Source: Phytophthora hibernalis (Eukaryota > Oomycota > Peronosporomycetes > Peronosporales > Peronosporaceae). Taken from it: a stretch of 64,000 nt of DNA. The first letter of the stretch is position 1. The number at the start of each line of letters is the position of its first letter. Under the pieces are notes generated by a model that saw only the letters and a program-made list of their open reading frames with translations, did no database searches and had not been told where the DNA came from. Positions 1 through 10,900 of this stretch are shown here, piece by piece. Location of the stretch: positions 62,001 to 126,000 of the forward strand of contig JAAKBF010000067.1 in NCBI GenBank assembly GCA_012656075.1. The letters are read 5' to 3'. The position numbers were made by a program, and so were the translations under genes.

Positions 1-3000
1 CAGCAAACCGGAAGTCTACCACGCGAGTGTTTTCATTGTTTTTAATTCGACAACGTTTCAGACCAAGTGAGCTCGTGATATTCGTAGAAGTTAGCTAAAA
101 CAACCTAATGTGCAATCGAGTAGGTGATATTCCGCGTGTCGGAGCTGAGGCGGCATAATTTGATAGGTCTGGTGGAGGGGTAAACTGTCGATAGTGTCAT
201 TGTTGGAGCTCCGTGAGAGCTGCGAGTCGTGTCATTGCGCGCTCCTCGGGGGTCGTAGTGGCCCCCAACAAACGCAGCGAAGAAGGAATAGCTGTGTCAG
301 CTCAGATGGGGCCAACTACGCGTGGAGGGGAAGCCATGGGGCGGCTGGTCAGTCGATCTAGAACAGCAGTGGTGCGGGTGCAACTATTGGTTCGTGTTCG
401 GTTCCTGTATACGCGTGGGATTCGCGCTACGATGTGCTGCAAGTGTGGACAGTAGCGGTTGGGAAATCCTGGTTCCGCGACGTAAGCGCAAACTAACGGG
501 CGTCGTTGTGATCGATAATGCCGGGCGCCCTCGATCAAATGGGCCGGCGTTGAGCTACGAGTAACTCAGCACACGCAAAACAGGGAATGAGCACATGGCA
601 GGTGGATTAATGTACACGCATCAGCAAACCGGAAGTCTACCACGCGAGTGTTTTCATTGTTTTTAATTCGACAACGTTTCAGACCAAGTGAGCTCGTGAT
701 ATTCGTAGAAGTTAGCTAAAACAACCTAATGTGCAATCGAGTAGGTGATATTCCGCGTGTCGGAGCTGAGGCGGCATAATTTGATAGGTCTGGTGGAGGG
801 GTAAACTGTCGATAGTGTCATTGTTGGAGCTCCGTCAGAGCTGCGAGTCGTGTCATTGCGCGCTCCTCGGGGTCGTAGTGGCCCCCAACAAACGCAGCGA
901 AGAAGGAATAGCTGTGTCAGCTCAGATGGGGCCAACTACGCGTGGAGGGGAAGCCATGGGGCGGCTGGTCAGTCGATCTAGAACAGCAGTGGTGCGGGTG
1001 CAACTATTGGTTCGTGTTCGGTTCCTGTATACGCGTGGGATTCGCGCTACGATGTGCTGCAAGTGTGGACAGTAGCGGTTGGGAAATCCTGGTTCCGCGA
1101 CGTAAGCGCAAACTAACGGGCGTCGTTGTGATCGATAATGCCGGGCGCCCTCGATCAAATGGGCCGGCGTTGAGCTACGAGTAACTCAGCACACGCAAAA
1201 CAGGGAATGAGCACATGGCAGGTGGATTAATGTACACGCATCAGCAAACCGGAAGTCTACCACGCGAGTGTTTTCATTGTTTTTAATTCGACAACGTTTC
1301 AGACCAAGTGAGCTCGTGATATTCGTAGAAGTTAGCTAAAACAACCTAATGTGCAATCGAGTAGGTGATATTCCGCGTGTCGGAGCTGAGGCGGCATAAT
1401 TTGATAGGTCTGGTGGAGGGGTAAACTGTCGATAGTGTCATTGTTGGAGCTCCGTGAGAGCTGCGAGTCGTGTCATTGCGCGCTCCTCGGGGGTCGTAGT
1501 GGCCCCCAACAAACGCAGCGAAGAAGGAATAGCTGTGTCAGCTCAGATGGGGCCAACTACGCGTGGAGGGGAAGCCATGGGGCGGCTGGTCAGTCGATCT
1601 AGAACAGCAGTGGTGCGGGTGCAACTATTGGTTCGTGTTCGGTTCCTGTATACGCGTGGGATTCGCGCTACGATGTGCTGCAAGTGTGGACAGTAGCGGT
1701 TGGGAAATCCTGGTTCCGCGACGTAAGCGCAAACTAACGGGCGTCGTTGTGATCGATAATGCCGGGCGCCCTCGATCAAATGGGCCGGCGTTGAGCTACG
1801 AGTAACTCAGCACACGCAAAACAGGGAATGAGCACATGGCAGGTGGATTAATGTACACGCATCAGCAAACCGGAAGTCTACCACGCGAGTGTTTTCATTG
1901 TTTTTAATTCGACAACGTTTCAGACCAAGTGAGCTCGTGATATTCGTAGAAGTTAGCTAAAACAACCTAATGTGCAATCGAGTAGGTGATATTCCGCGTG
2001 TCGGAGCTGAGGCGGCATAATTTGATAGGTCTGGTGGAGGGGTAAACTGTCGATAGTGTCATTGTTGGAGCTCCGTCAGAGCTGCGAGTCGTGTCATTGC
2101 GCGCTCCTCGGGGGTCGTAGTGGCCCCCAACAAACGCAGCGAAGAAGGAATAGCTGTGTCAGCTCAGATGGGGCCAACTACGCGTGGAGGGAAGCCATGG
2201 GGCGGCTGGTCAGTCGATCTAGAACAGCAGTGGTGCGGGTGCAACTATTGGTTCGTGTTCGGTTCCTGTATACGCGTGGGATTCGCGCTACGATGTGCTG
2301 CAAGTGTGGACAGTAGCGGTTGGGAAATCCTGGTTCCGCGACGTAAGCGCAAACTAACGGGCGTCGTTGTGATCGATAATGCCGGGCGCCCTCGAACAAA
2401 TGGGCCGGCGTTGAGCTACGAGTAACTCAGCACACGCAAAACAGGGAATGAGCACATGGCAGGTGGATTAATGTACACGCATCAGCAAACCGGAAGTCTA
2501 CCACGCGAGTGTTTTCATTGTTTTTAATTCGACAACGTTTCAGACCAAGTGAGCTCGTGATATTCGTAGAAGTTAGCTAAAACAACCTAATGTGCAATCG
2601 AGTAGGTGATATTCCGCGTGTCGGAGCTGAGGCGGCATAATTTGATAGGTCTGGTGGAGGGGTAAACTGTCGATAGTGTCATTGTTGGAGCTCCGTCAGA
2701 GCTGCGAGTCGTGTCATTGCGCGCTCCTCGGGGTCGTAGTGGCCCCCAACAAACGCAGCGAGGAAGGAATAGCTGTGTCAGCTCAGATGGGGCCAACTAC
2801 GCGTGGAGGGAAGCCATGGGGCGGCTGGTCAGTCGATCTAGAACAGCAGTGGTGCGGGTGCAACTATTGGTTCGTGTTCGGTTCCTGTATACGCGTGGGA
2901 TTCGCGCTACGATGTGCTGCAAGTGTGGACAGTAGCGGTTGGGAAATCCTGGTTCCGCGACGTAAGCGCAAACTAACGGGCGTCGTTGTGATCGATAATG

Positions 3001-3850
3001 CCGGGCGCCCTCGAACAAATGGGCCGGCGTTGAGCTACGAGTAACTCAGCACACGCAAAACAGGGAATGAGCACATGGCAGGTGGATTAATGTACACGCA
3101 TCAGCAAACCGGAAGTCTACCACGCGAGTGTTTTCATTGTTTTTAATTCGACAACGTTTCAGACCAAGTGAGCTCGTGATATTCGTAGAAGTTAGCTAAA
3201 ACAACCTAATGTGCAATCGAGTAGGTGATATTCCGCGTGTCGGAGCTGAGGCGGCATAATTTGATAGGTCTGGTGGAGGGGTAAACTGTCGATAGTGTCA
3301 TTGTTGGAGCTCCGTGAGAGCTGCGAGTCGTGTCATTGCGCGCTCGGGGGTCGTAGTGGCCCCCAACAAACGCAGCGAAGAAGGAATAGCTGTGTCAGCT
3401 CAGATGGGGCCAACTACGCGTGGAGGGGAAGCCATGGGGCGGCTGGTCAGTCGATCTAGAACAGCAGTGGTGCGGGTGCAACTATTGGTTCGTGTTCGGT
3501 TCCTGTATACGCGTGGGATTCGCGCTACGATGTGCTGCAAGTGTGGACAGTAGCGGTTGGGAAATCCTGGTTCCGCGACGTAAGCGCAAACTAACGGGCG
3601 TCGTTGTGATCGATAATGCCGGGCGCCCTCGATCAAATGGGCCGGCGTTGAGCTACGAGTAACTCAGCACACGCAAAACAGGGAATGAGCACATGGCAGG
3701 TGGATTAATGTACACGCATCAGCAAACCGGAAGTCTACCACGCGAGTGTTTTCATTGTTTTTAATTCGACAACGTTTCAGACCAAGTGAGCTCGTGACAT
3801 TTGTAGAAGTTAGCTAAAACAACCTAATGTGCAATAGAGTAGGTGATATT
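1..3850. repeat. Tandem satellite, 618-621 bp unit, 6 full copies plus a partial copy
   Basis: Copies start at 1, 622, 1242, 1863, 2483 and 3102. A partial seventh copy starts at 3720 and loses identity at about 3851. Unit lengths are 621, 620, 621, 620, 619 and 618, and all the length differences come from three sites: a G4/G5 run, a G3/G4 run before AAGCC, and a 3-base loss (CTC) in copy 6. Substitutions are rare: GTGAGAG versus GTCAGAG, CGATCAAAT versus CGAACAAAT, and one A to G in copy 5. Because the indels shift frame, the 70-120 codon ORFs inside the units are not conserved as proteins, so I read the array as noncoding. It probably continues upstream of base 1. Confidence 0.97.
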
Positions 3851-3908
3851 CTTTCTTCTTCTAGGGTTTGTGTGTTGTATCACCCTCGTTCTGCTTGGCA
3901 TATGCGTT

Positions 3909-5560
3909 TCAGCAGTTGTCGCATGCACACTGGAACCACCGGTCGTTTCCGTAATGAACGGTGATCGGAGCGCTGACGCTAACCTTTCTGGTCATCTTAA
4001 GCACAACGTTCACGATCGAGCGGTTCTGCTGTTCCACGAATGTCGCTGTCGCACGCGTGCCAAATGAAGCGGGTTATCGAGCCGTTCTTTAGCGCGTCAA
4101 CGTAGACGAAGTTCTGGTTGGAGGACTTGGTGTTGTACAAAAACGTGAAGCCGCTGTTTTGCTTCACCGCCTGATCTGGCCACCCTTCCATGAAACTCAC
4201 TCAACTCCCCGCAATACTCGGCCAGCACGTCTCCCACTTCCATGTTAGCCGTCGTGAACACTCCTAGCCCCACTCGCCCAGTGTCGAAGAGTCTCAGTGT
4301 CTCGAGAGTCCGGGGAGCGTTGCTTCAACGTGCCGCCAGGCTGCAGCAGCTTGGAGTACAGAACGTCGCACTCGCGACGTTGTTACACAAGTCCAGGAAG
4401 CGGTCGCCAATACATTGGCAAGGGTCAAACTCACCTATGTCACGGAAGGTTATACCGCTGGTACTGCACGTCTCGATGCGCACAATGCCGTCGGGCCACG
4501 GCATCTCTTGAGAGGCAGTGCAGCTTCTTGGGAAGGAGTCTCTGAAAATGAGGCGCGACGGGCGTGCAAGTTGCGGATCCCCAACCTCACCTCGGGCGAA
4601 CGGAGAATACTCTGGATCTGGACGGCCTTCACAGTCCTTGCGTGGTGTACCTGTTTGCCGCTACTGGCAATCGCACACTTTGCTTGATCCTTGCGCTTCC
4701 GTGATCTCGGCACCAACCACAGCCCGTTCCGCTTCTTGGGTTGGTGCCGGATCTTGGCTCGTGCGTGACGATTAGGGACTGACTTCAGGTACGCAGCTGC
4801 TCCCACGATCATTGCGTCTCCGAAGAGACCCACGTCGCTCGCCACCGACCCGCGCGACGCCACTTCCTGGGAAGCCTTCTCCTGTGACGATACTAGGTCG
4901 ATAATCTCGGTGATACACGCATTTTCAGCAGTTTCCTCGTGTTGTTCGTGTGTGCCAGGACTAGCGCTTTTATTTTATTGGCTTGAAAGCGACGTCAAGT
5001 CGACGACGTGTGCGCTGGGCGGTTCCTTAGTTTCTTGGTCCAGTTGCTGAGGGCTGAGGCAGTCCGACTGCGGACTTTCCGGAACGATCTCATCGGGCAC
5101 ACGGCGAAGAGCCTTGTGTACAACATCAATAGAATCCACAACTGCGCACTCGGGGGCCCTTTTGAGAGCGCTGGCCCTCAAGGAGGACGCGAAAGACCCA
5201 CCACTCAGCTGGTACGTCCAAGGTTTCCGCCACTTGGTGGTGTCGGGCGGCAGCGGCTCGCCGAAGCGATCTGCCACCCTCCTCCTCATCGTGTCCTGCA
5301 GGATGATCTCCTGCGTGTCGACAGCGAACGGGAACTCCACACCACTTCCGTCAACGCGATTCACTACAGCTACGCGGTGGCCTCTGTGATCGTCCCAAAC
5401 AAAGGCACGCGAAAATACTCGATTGTGTCGCCAGGATACAGCGTCTGCGGGGACAGCTCTGTCGCGCTCAAGCCCGGCATCTTCGGTGTGCGTATGCTGG
5501 GCGCTCGCCAGCGAATGGTTGCGACGCTGCTTGCTCGGGGCTGCTCGGATGAAGATTGAA
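3909..5560 (-). pseudogene. Decayed SET-domain protein-lysine methyltransferase-like gene
   Basis: Read from right to left, the minus strand shows several family blocks in changing frames. At about 5450-5000 is an N-terminal part (GDTIEYF; VAVVNRVDGSGVEFPF). At about 4860-4700 is a basic segment. At about 4440-4370 is a cysteine-rich AWS/pre-SET-like block (DPCQCIGDRFLDLCNN). At about 4290-4190 is the first SET motif (GRVGLGVFTT, DVLAEYCGEL). At about 4120-4050 is the second motif (DALKNGSITRFIWHACDSD), where the usual NHSC appears as WHAC. The gene ends with a post-SET-like tail (ITVHYGN, CACDNC) and a stop at 3909. In the family, NHSC helps form the cofactor pocket, so the change argues against activity. 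The frame breaks and an in-frame stop near 4670 make it a pseudogene. The true 5' limit is uncertain. Confidence 0.75.
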
Positions 5561-5868
5561 ATGTGGTGTGGTGTAGTGTGGCACGGCTGTAATGTGGTGT
5601 GGTGTAGTGTGTCGCGGCACCTACACGTTGACAATGGTGGCGCCGTCGCATCACGTGGCCGAGTGTGCGCAGCCGTACAAAGCGGCAGAAGGTCATCTCA
5701 GACCGCCCTGTTTGTGTTTATTGTAGGAGATGTGCTAATGTGCTGCTCATATTTTACGTGTGTTCGTTATATTTCCTCCAATCGGGCCGATCGATTGGAT
5801 CGCTTTTATTTTACCCATCCCTAATCACTGATAGCGTGATTTGTGGTAACCTCTGCCTCTGACTCTGA

Positions 5869-5913
5869 ATGCTCATTGAGGACGCTAAAAAATTTAGCGT
5901 CCTCAATGAGCAT
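5869..5913. repeat. Perfect 21-bp inverted repeat with 3-nt loop
   Basis: Arms 5869-5889 and 5893-5913 are exact reverse complements around AAA. A strong hairpin would form in DNA or RNA. It is not followed by a bacterial-type U-tract context and lies in AT-rich intergenic DNA, so a foldback element or small-RNA source is as likely as anything. Confidence 0.9.
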
Positions 5914-5931
5914 AAATAAAAAGTATTTTCT

Positions 5932-5958
5932 AGCATTTATCATGAAATGATAAATGCT
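5932..5958. repeat. Perfect 12-bp inverted repeat with 3-nt loop
   Basis: Arms 5932-5943 and 5947-5958 (AGCATTTATCAT and its reverse complement) follow the preceding hairpin after 18 bases, so the two stem-loops are in tandem. Confidence 0.9.
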
Positions 5959-6936
5959 TGAACTTTTATTGAATTGACAGGGTGCTAGGTATATATTAAC
6001 GGTAGCTGTTTGGGTTTGTGTTGGTAATATTATTATAATCAACTTGATATCATTTGCCGAAAAACTCTTTTGAAATCAAATAAAATTTGCTATATTATTG
6101 CAATGCAACGGATCACATACTATCCACGAGAAAGTACAATTATGGGACGAGTATGTGACTGAACGCGTCATAGGGTTAGTTCGAAAATATTTATACCGTA
6201 TTCCAACACCCGCAAGCAACTCATTACTCCTTTTGCTTTCGCAAAGTAGCTGACGAAAGTGGCGGCGCGGACGCTGGAGGTGACGCCGTAGCGACGTCAG
6301 TGACGTCACGTCACTCGATAGTGCGAATCAAACTGTCCAATTCGCACCATCATCATTGCAATCACTGATGCCGTGGTTCATGGTACCTAATCTTCAAAGA
6401 CTGGTGCTTTTATTAATACAACCCAAGTACCGTATTTAATTGCGACTCATCCACGTCATTGGAGGTATCCTTGGTTAGGATAAAAGAATCACGCAGATAG
6501 ACATTGAGCGAACTCGGTGCTGTTACTGAAAAAGACGTAAAATTTGCCTCATTTTCGGTGCACCGTAATAACCAGTTTTTGGTGTAAACAACGATACCCC
6601 GTGGATTTTTTTATCAAAAATTACCGACCGAACGGACCGCCGGGTTGTTAAAGGCAATGCGTGTTAAAATATTACATTTGTATACGAAGCATATCTTTAC
6701 GATCGTAAAAATTGGTAGATTTAAAAACATAGCAAGTGATGTGCTTTTTTATCATTGTCTCAAACTCCACGGTAAACCTCATTATACATGTACAGTACCG
6801 GTATTATGAATGCAGCTCGGGTTTAGTCATAAAGCCAGAAGAGCACATACATAAATCACGGGAATCGATACGCGTCGTATCATACGACTTCACTTCACAA
6901 TTTTCCGGGTGGCCCACGCGTCAGTGGCTTTCCGAA

Positions 6937-7233
6937 ATGCGCTTCCGCGATGCATTCTTGGTAAGTCTGTTGATCCTCCTCGGGACCATCGTGACCGCAG
7001 AAAAGTCTAACCGAGCTAACAGTCCTGTTGTCGCCCACCGCGAAAGACTACTACGAAGGGTTGATGCTGATGAGGTAAATTCCCTCGACACGGAAGAGAG
7101 GGGCTTTAAGAGTTGGGCAAAGATACAGTATTGGCTCGCAGCCGGCAAGTCCGACGACGAGGTCAAGAAGGTGCTTCAGATGGAAGGGCTGACGGGTGCT
7201 GCTTTAACATCGGAGACCAACCTGTTCCTCTGA
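6937..7233 (+). CDS. Short secreted RXLR-EER effector candidate (98 aa)
   Basis: I chose the ATG at 6937, not the longer in-frame ORF from 6736, because it starts a clean signal peptide: residues 1-21 with hydrophobic core FLVSLLILLGTIVTA. Residues 37-40 are RLLR, a literal R-x-L-R, and residues 51-55 are DTEER, the acidic EER motif, 11 residues later. This is the spacing expected of oomycete effectors that enter plant cells. Residues 56-87 (SWAKIQYWLAAGKSDDEVKK) resemble the start of a WY/LWY helical unit, but only one unit is present, so the protein is short for a WY effector and may be a truncated form. No intron is needed. The host target is unknown. Confidence 0.75.
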   Translation: MRFRDAFLVSLLILLGTIVTAEKSNRANSPVVAHRERLLRRVDADEVNSLDTEERGFKSWAKIQYWLAAGKSDDEVKKVLQMEGLTGAALTSETNLFL

Positions 7234-7937
7234 AATTTATTTCATAGTATATCAGTGATGCGATTTTCCGGAATACTTGCCAAAAATCACAAAAATCAAT
7301 AACACGCATCTACTCAACAGCTCATCTCCAAATCAAGAACAAGACAACATTATGTTTTTGGTCAGATTCCTCTCATAATGCAGCTTCAACTTGCTAACTT
7401 TAGAGATCAACATTGACAAGAGCCAAACTCACAAATTACAATGCTAATGTTAATGTAGTTGCAAACCGTTGGTCGTGCTGGCAGTACATGTATTAATAGT
7501 GATCCGTGAAAATGAACGTCGGAGGCTAAATTCTTCAAACCAATCATGCAACTCGGTGGGCGGCGAACCAAGATTTCTACTGCCCGTTCATTAGTCTGAT
7601 CCGAGTGATCCTGCCCAGTCCATTCAGGGTAAATTGACATCGTCCAATGGTATCCAGTCTCCAGCGACTACTGGGTATGTGCTGTACAGAAAACCTGAGT
7701 GTTCGCCATGACTACAGGTTGGCACCATCAGCTTTTGGATCGGGCGAACCCAGATCAAGAAAGGCTCAGTCAAATTAATACTACACATGTAACGCGTCAA
7801 GTTGCGGGTACATTTACGACGTCAGTTCAAGCTATATCTTTCTTTGCATAAAGTATCCTGGAAAGAAAGCAATTACTTCGAAGTAGCTTACGTACGTACA
7901 TGTAGTACAAAGCATACATGTATATCTGATGGCAATT
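7234..7937. other. Intergenic region, no gene seen
   Basis: No ORF here has family features. The right end is the presumed 3' UTR of the ferlin gene and holds TACATGTA palindromes at 7897 and 7915, with another at 7485. Confidence 0.5.
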
Positions 7938-10900
7938 TCAGCGCAACGCCCGACGAGCCTTACGCTTGGACCGGGTAGACGGTTTGAAGTCGCCTCCTCC
8001 ACCGGAAACACGAATAATTGCTCGGCGGCAACGGTAAAGCAGATAGACAAACGTGCCGATGAGCCCCGCCAGGACTACGAAAAGAGAATGAGCCCGAACG
8101 GCTCCGGTATCAGCTCAAACAGCGTCAGCAGCACGTTGATCAGCGGTCCAGCGAACAGCACGAGCAGCACAAACACGGTGCAGAGGAAGAAGGAAGCAAA
8201 GGCGCGATAGTACTTGGGCCCCATTAGTGCCTCCAGCACGTAGCACGGGTTCCACATGGCCGAGAGGTGGAGGCGGTCGGCGGGCTCCGGCAAAAAAGGA
8301 AAGTTGTTGGGCTCACCACGCCCCAAACCTGCAGATCGGACTTCCGCTAGGTGCTTCGGCAAGATTTCTACTGAAATCAGTAGCTCGCCAGCCTGCACAC
8401 GATCGCCCGTGTGAGAATCCCGGGTCGTCAGGGTAAGCCACCTAGCATCTTCAGGGTCGTCTCCCATGCCTAAACGGTGCATGAAAGACTTGACGAGCGA
8501 TTCGGCGTTCTCCATGTCCGCATCTACGTCCTCCGACTCCGTCTCAGCCTCGCCGTCAATATCTACATCTTCTCCAGAAAGCAAAGGTTTCCTGTCATTG
8601 GCTCTTTCTTCTTCGTCGGCGATAGAGATCACCACCTCGCCAGAATGAGGTGACCTCAGACGAGCTGCAGAGGTTGCGTCTTCCACAGCAGAATACCCAG
8701 AGCGCTTTGAAGCACCTTCATACGGCATACTCTGGGTGCCACGAATTCGAACAGGCTTGGGGTTGGCAAACACATTTACCGCCTGCTTCGTCTTGAATGC
8801 TGTTTTGAGGAAAGATGTCAGGTCCACCACAGCATCTGCCAGACAGTCGTCATAAACAACGTCGCGGTCCCACATCTGGAAGTGAAGGTGCCCCGATCCG
8901 ATTCCTTGTCTGGGTCCAGTGGCAGCTCCACGTCAAACTTCATGCGCCAGTTGAACGACGCACGCCCGTGTCTCGCTCTCCAATGTGTATCCGTGCTCTG
9001 GGCCTTATCGTCACGGTTCTGAAGCCAACATTTCACGAACAGGTCGCTCAAATCTGTGAAATCTCCTGCGGTGACATTCTTCGCCTTGTAGACTACGACA
9101 CGGACTTCAAACATCTGCGGAGGCGGTAAAGAGATATCCAGCGGTCTCACTACGTTCATTTCCGCACCGGTAAGGATGTCAACCCACAGCCGGAGGTTTC
9201 CTTGAGGAAAAGTGCTGGAAGGTGCAAATAGCGGGCGAACCTCCAGCGGCTTGCGGCGTTCAGGACGCTCGGACGACAGACCAAGCTCCTGCCACTTTGC
9301 ATCAAACCAGCGGTCTTCCAAGTCGATGAGGGTGGCACCAACGAAGTCATCGCCACCCACCGTAGTTCCAACCGCAGTACTCAAGGCCTTGCTTAGTCCT
9401 GTCGGAAGCGTCGGGATCGCAAAGAAGTCGTAATCTAGCACTTCCAATTTCAGCTCAGACGCACCAGGAAGATCCGCCTTGAACTCGTACATCCTGTGAA
9501 ACTTCGGTGTCAGCGTCTCAGACTGATAGTTATCCCGATCATTGAATAGTTGTTCGCGACGTCGGCCGTCTCCCAGACTCACTCGCAAGTAGGGGTCGCA
9601 TCTATTGTTTACATCTTTCGGATGCAGATTCATCGCATCCAGTACATACACGCGGACAAGGTACGGCTGCGGGTTTAGGAACTGGTCCAAATCAAATAGG
9701 GGTGGTTCATCACGCGACTTAAGAACGCGCACAATGCCCTTGAACTTCCCGACCGGTCGGTAGGTGTCCGATGACCGCTCACTCGAATCGCAGCCATCTC
9801 GGGCTGAAGAGCCTCGGAAAAGAGCGTATGTCTCGAATGGAGACTTCAGCGTATCTTCCAGCTCACCTTCAATAACTTCACGCTGGTGCATATAATGCGG
9901 GAGTTCGTCTTCGTCATCGTCATAGACACCGAAGCTACCGGATGAGCATGCTCCTGCAATGCCGATCTTGTTTGGCTTGCTTACTGCCGAGTTCTCTACA
10001 GATGCATTCGGAGACCGAGCGTTTAAGACATCAGTGGGTACAGTGCCCGGGAATGTTGATAGATCGTCGCCGTAGTCAACGTATGGGTTACTCCCCGGGT
10101 AATGCTCTTGTTATTTTCCTCAATGTATAGAGGATTCGGCTCTCCGTTCGAAAACGGCATCTTTCGACTTAAGTCAACGGAACAGACACCGATCACCGGT
10201 TTGTAAAATCCACCGAGAAGCTGGTCATACACAGTGACGTTGAGCCGCGGAGCGAAAAGCGAATCAATCGGCATCTTCACCGGGACGACAATCCGTTGCA
10301 AGAAGTTGGGATTGCGGCTGCTTGGTTTGGAGGACGGGTTCGTGAACTTAGGTTGGTTTGTCTTTGTGATTTCACCAATTTCAAACTTTGCGAACGGCGT
10401 GTTAATGGGCATAAAACCCGTTGGTTGGAGCCCTCGGCATCCCAGGCACATGATCTCTACGAAAGCCTCTTCTGCAGGCGGGCGGATCGACTCTGGAGGT
10501 TCCACAATCACGCCCGGCGTGTCTTTCTTGATGAGGTCGAAAGATAACAACAGTTCGCCTTGTGTGTCACCGGGCTTTTCGTAGCAAATGGGGTGCCATT
10601 TTGGACGGGGTGCCGAGTATTCGCCGCTAGCCCGAATCTTGGAATACACCGACGATGACATCTGCGGAAAGTCTGCCAAGCTGAACTTCAGTCCACCGAT
10701 GTAGTCATCCGTATCGTAACGATCCCAGTCAAAAACTTGTAGCGATACCTTGGGCAGGAACAGATCATTCTGGGGTAGTTCGACATCAAGTACCACAGTC
10801 TCATAATAACAAGGGTCTCGAGTTGACATTCGAGTGCTGACTTGACCCTCAGATCCAACACAGACCACCTTCACATATGGGTCCAACAAACCGTCAAAAT

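Larger units (their letters stand above)
5640..6936. other. AT-rich intergenic region with hairpins
   Basis: I find no convincing gene here. Features are two perfect inverted repeats (listed separately), AT-rich DNA, and, just before the effector ATG, a pyrimidine-rich CACTTCAC-type segment near 6890 that could be a transcription start region. One TACATGTA palindrome lies at 6785-6792. Confidence 0.6.

Noticed and set aside
213..3662. Repeated 70-120 codon ORFs on both strands in the satellite
   Set aside because: They recur only because the DNA recurs. One-base differences between units change their frames, and none has protein-family features.
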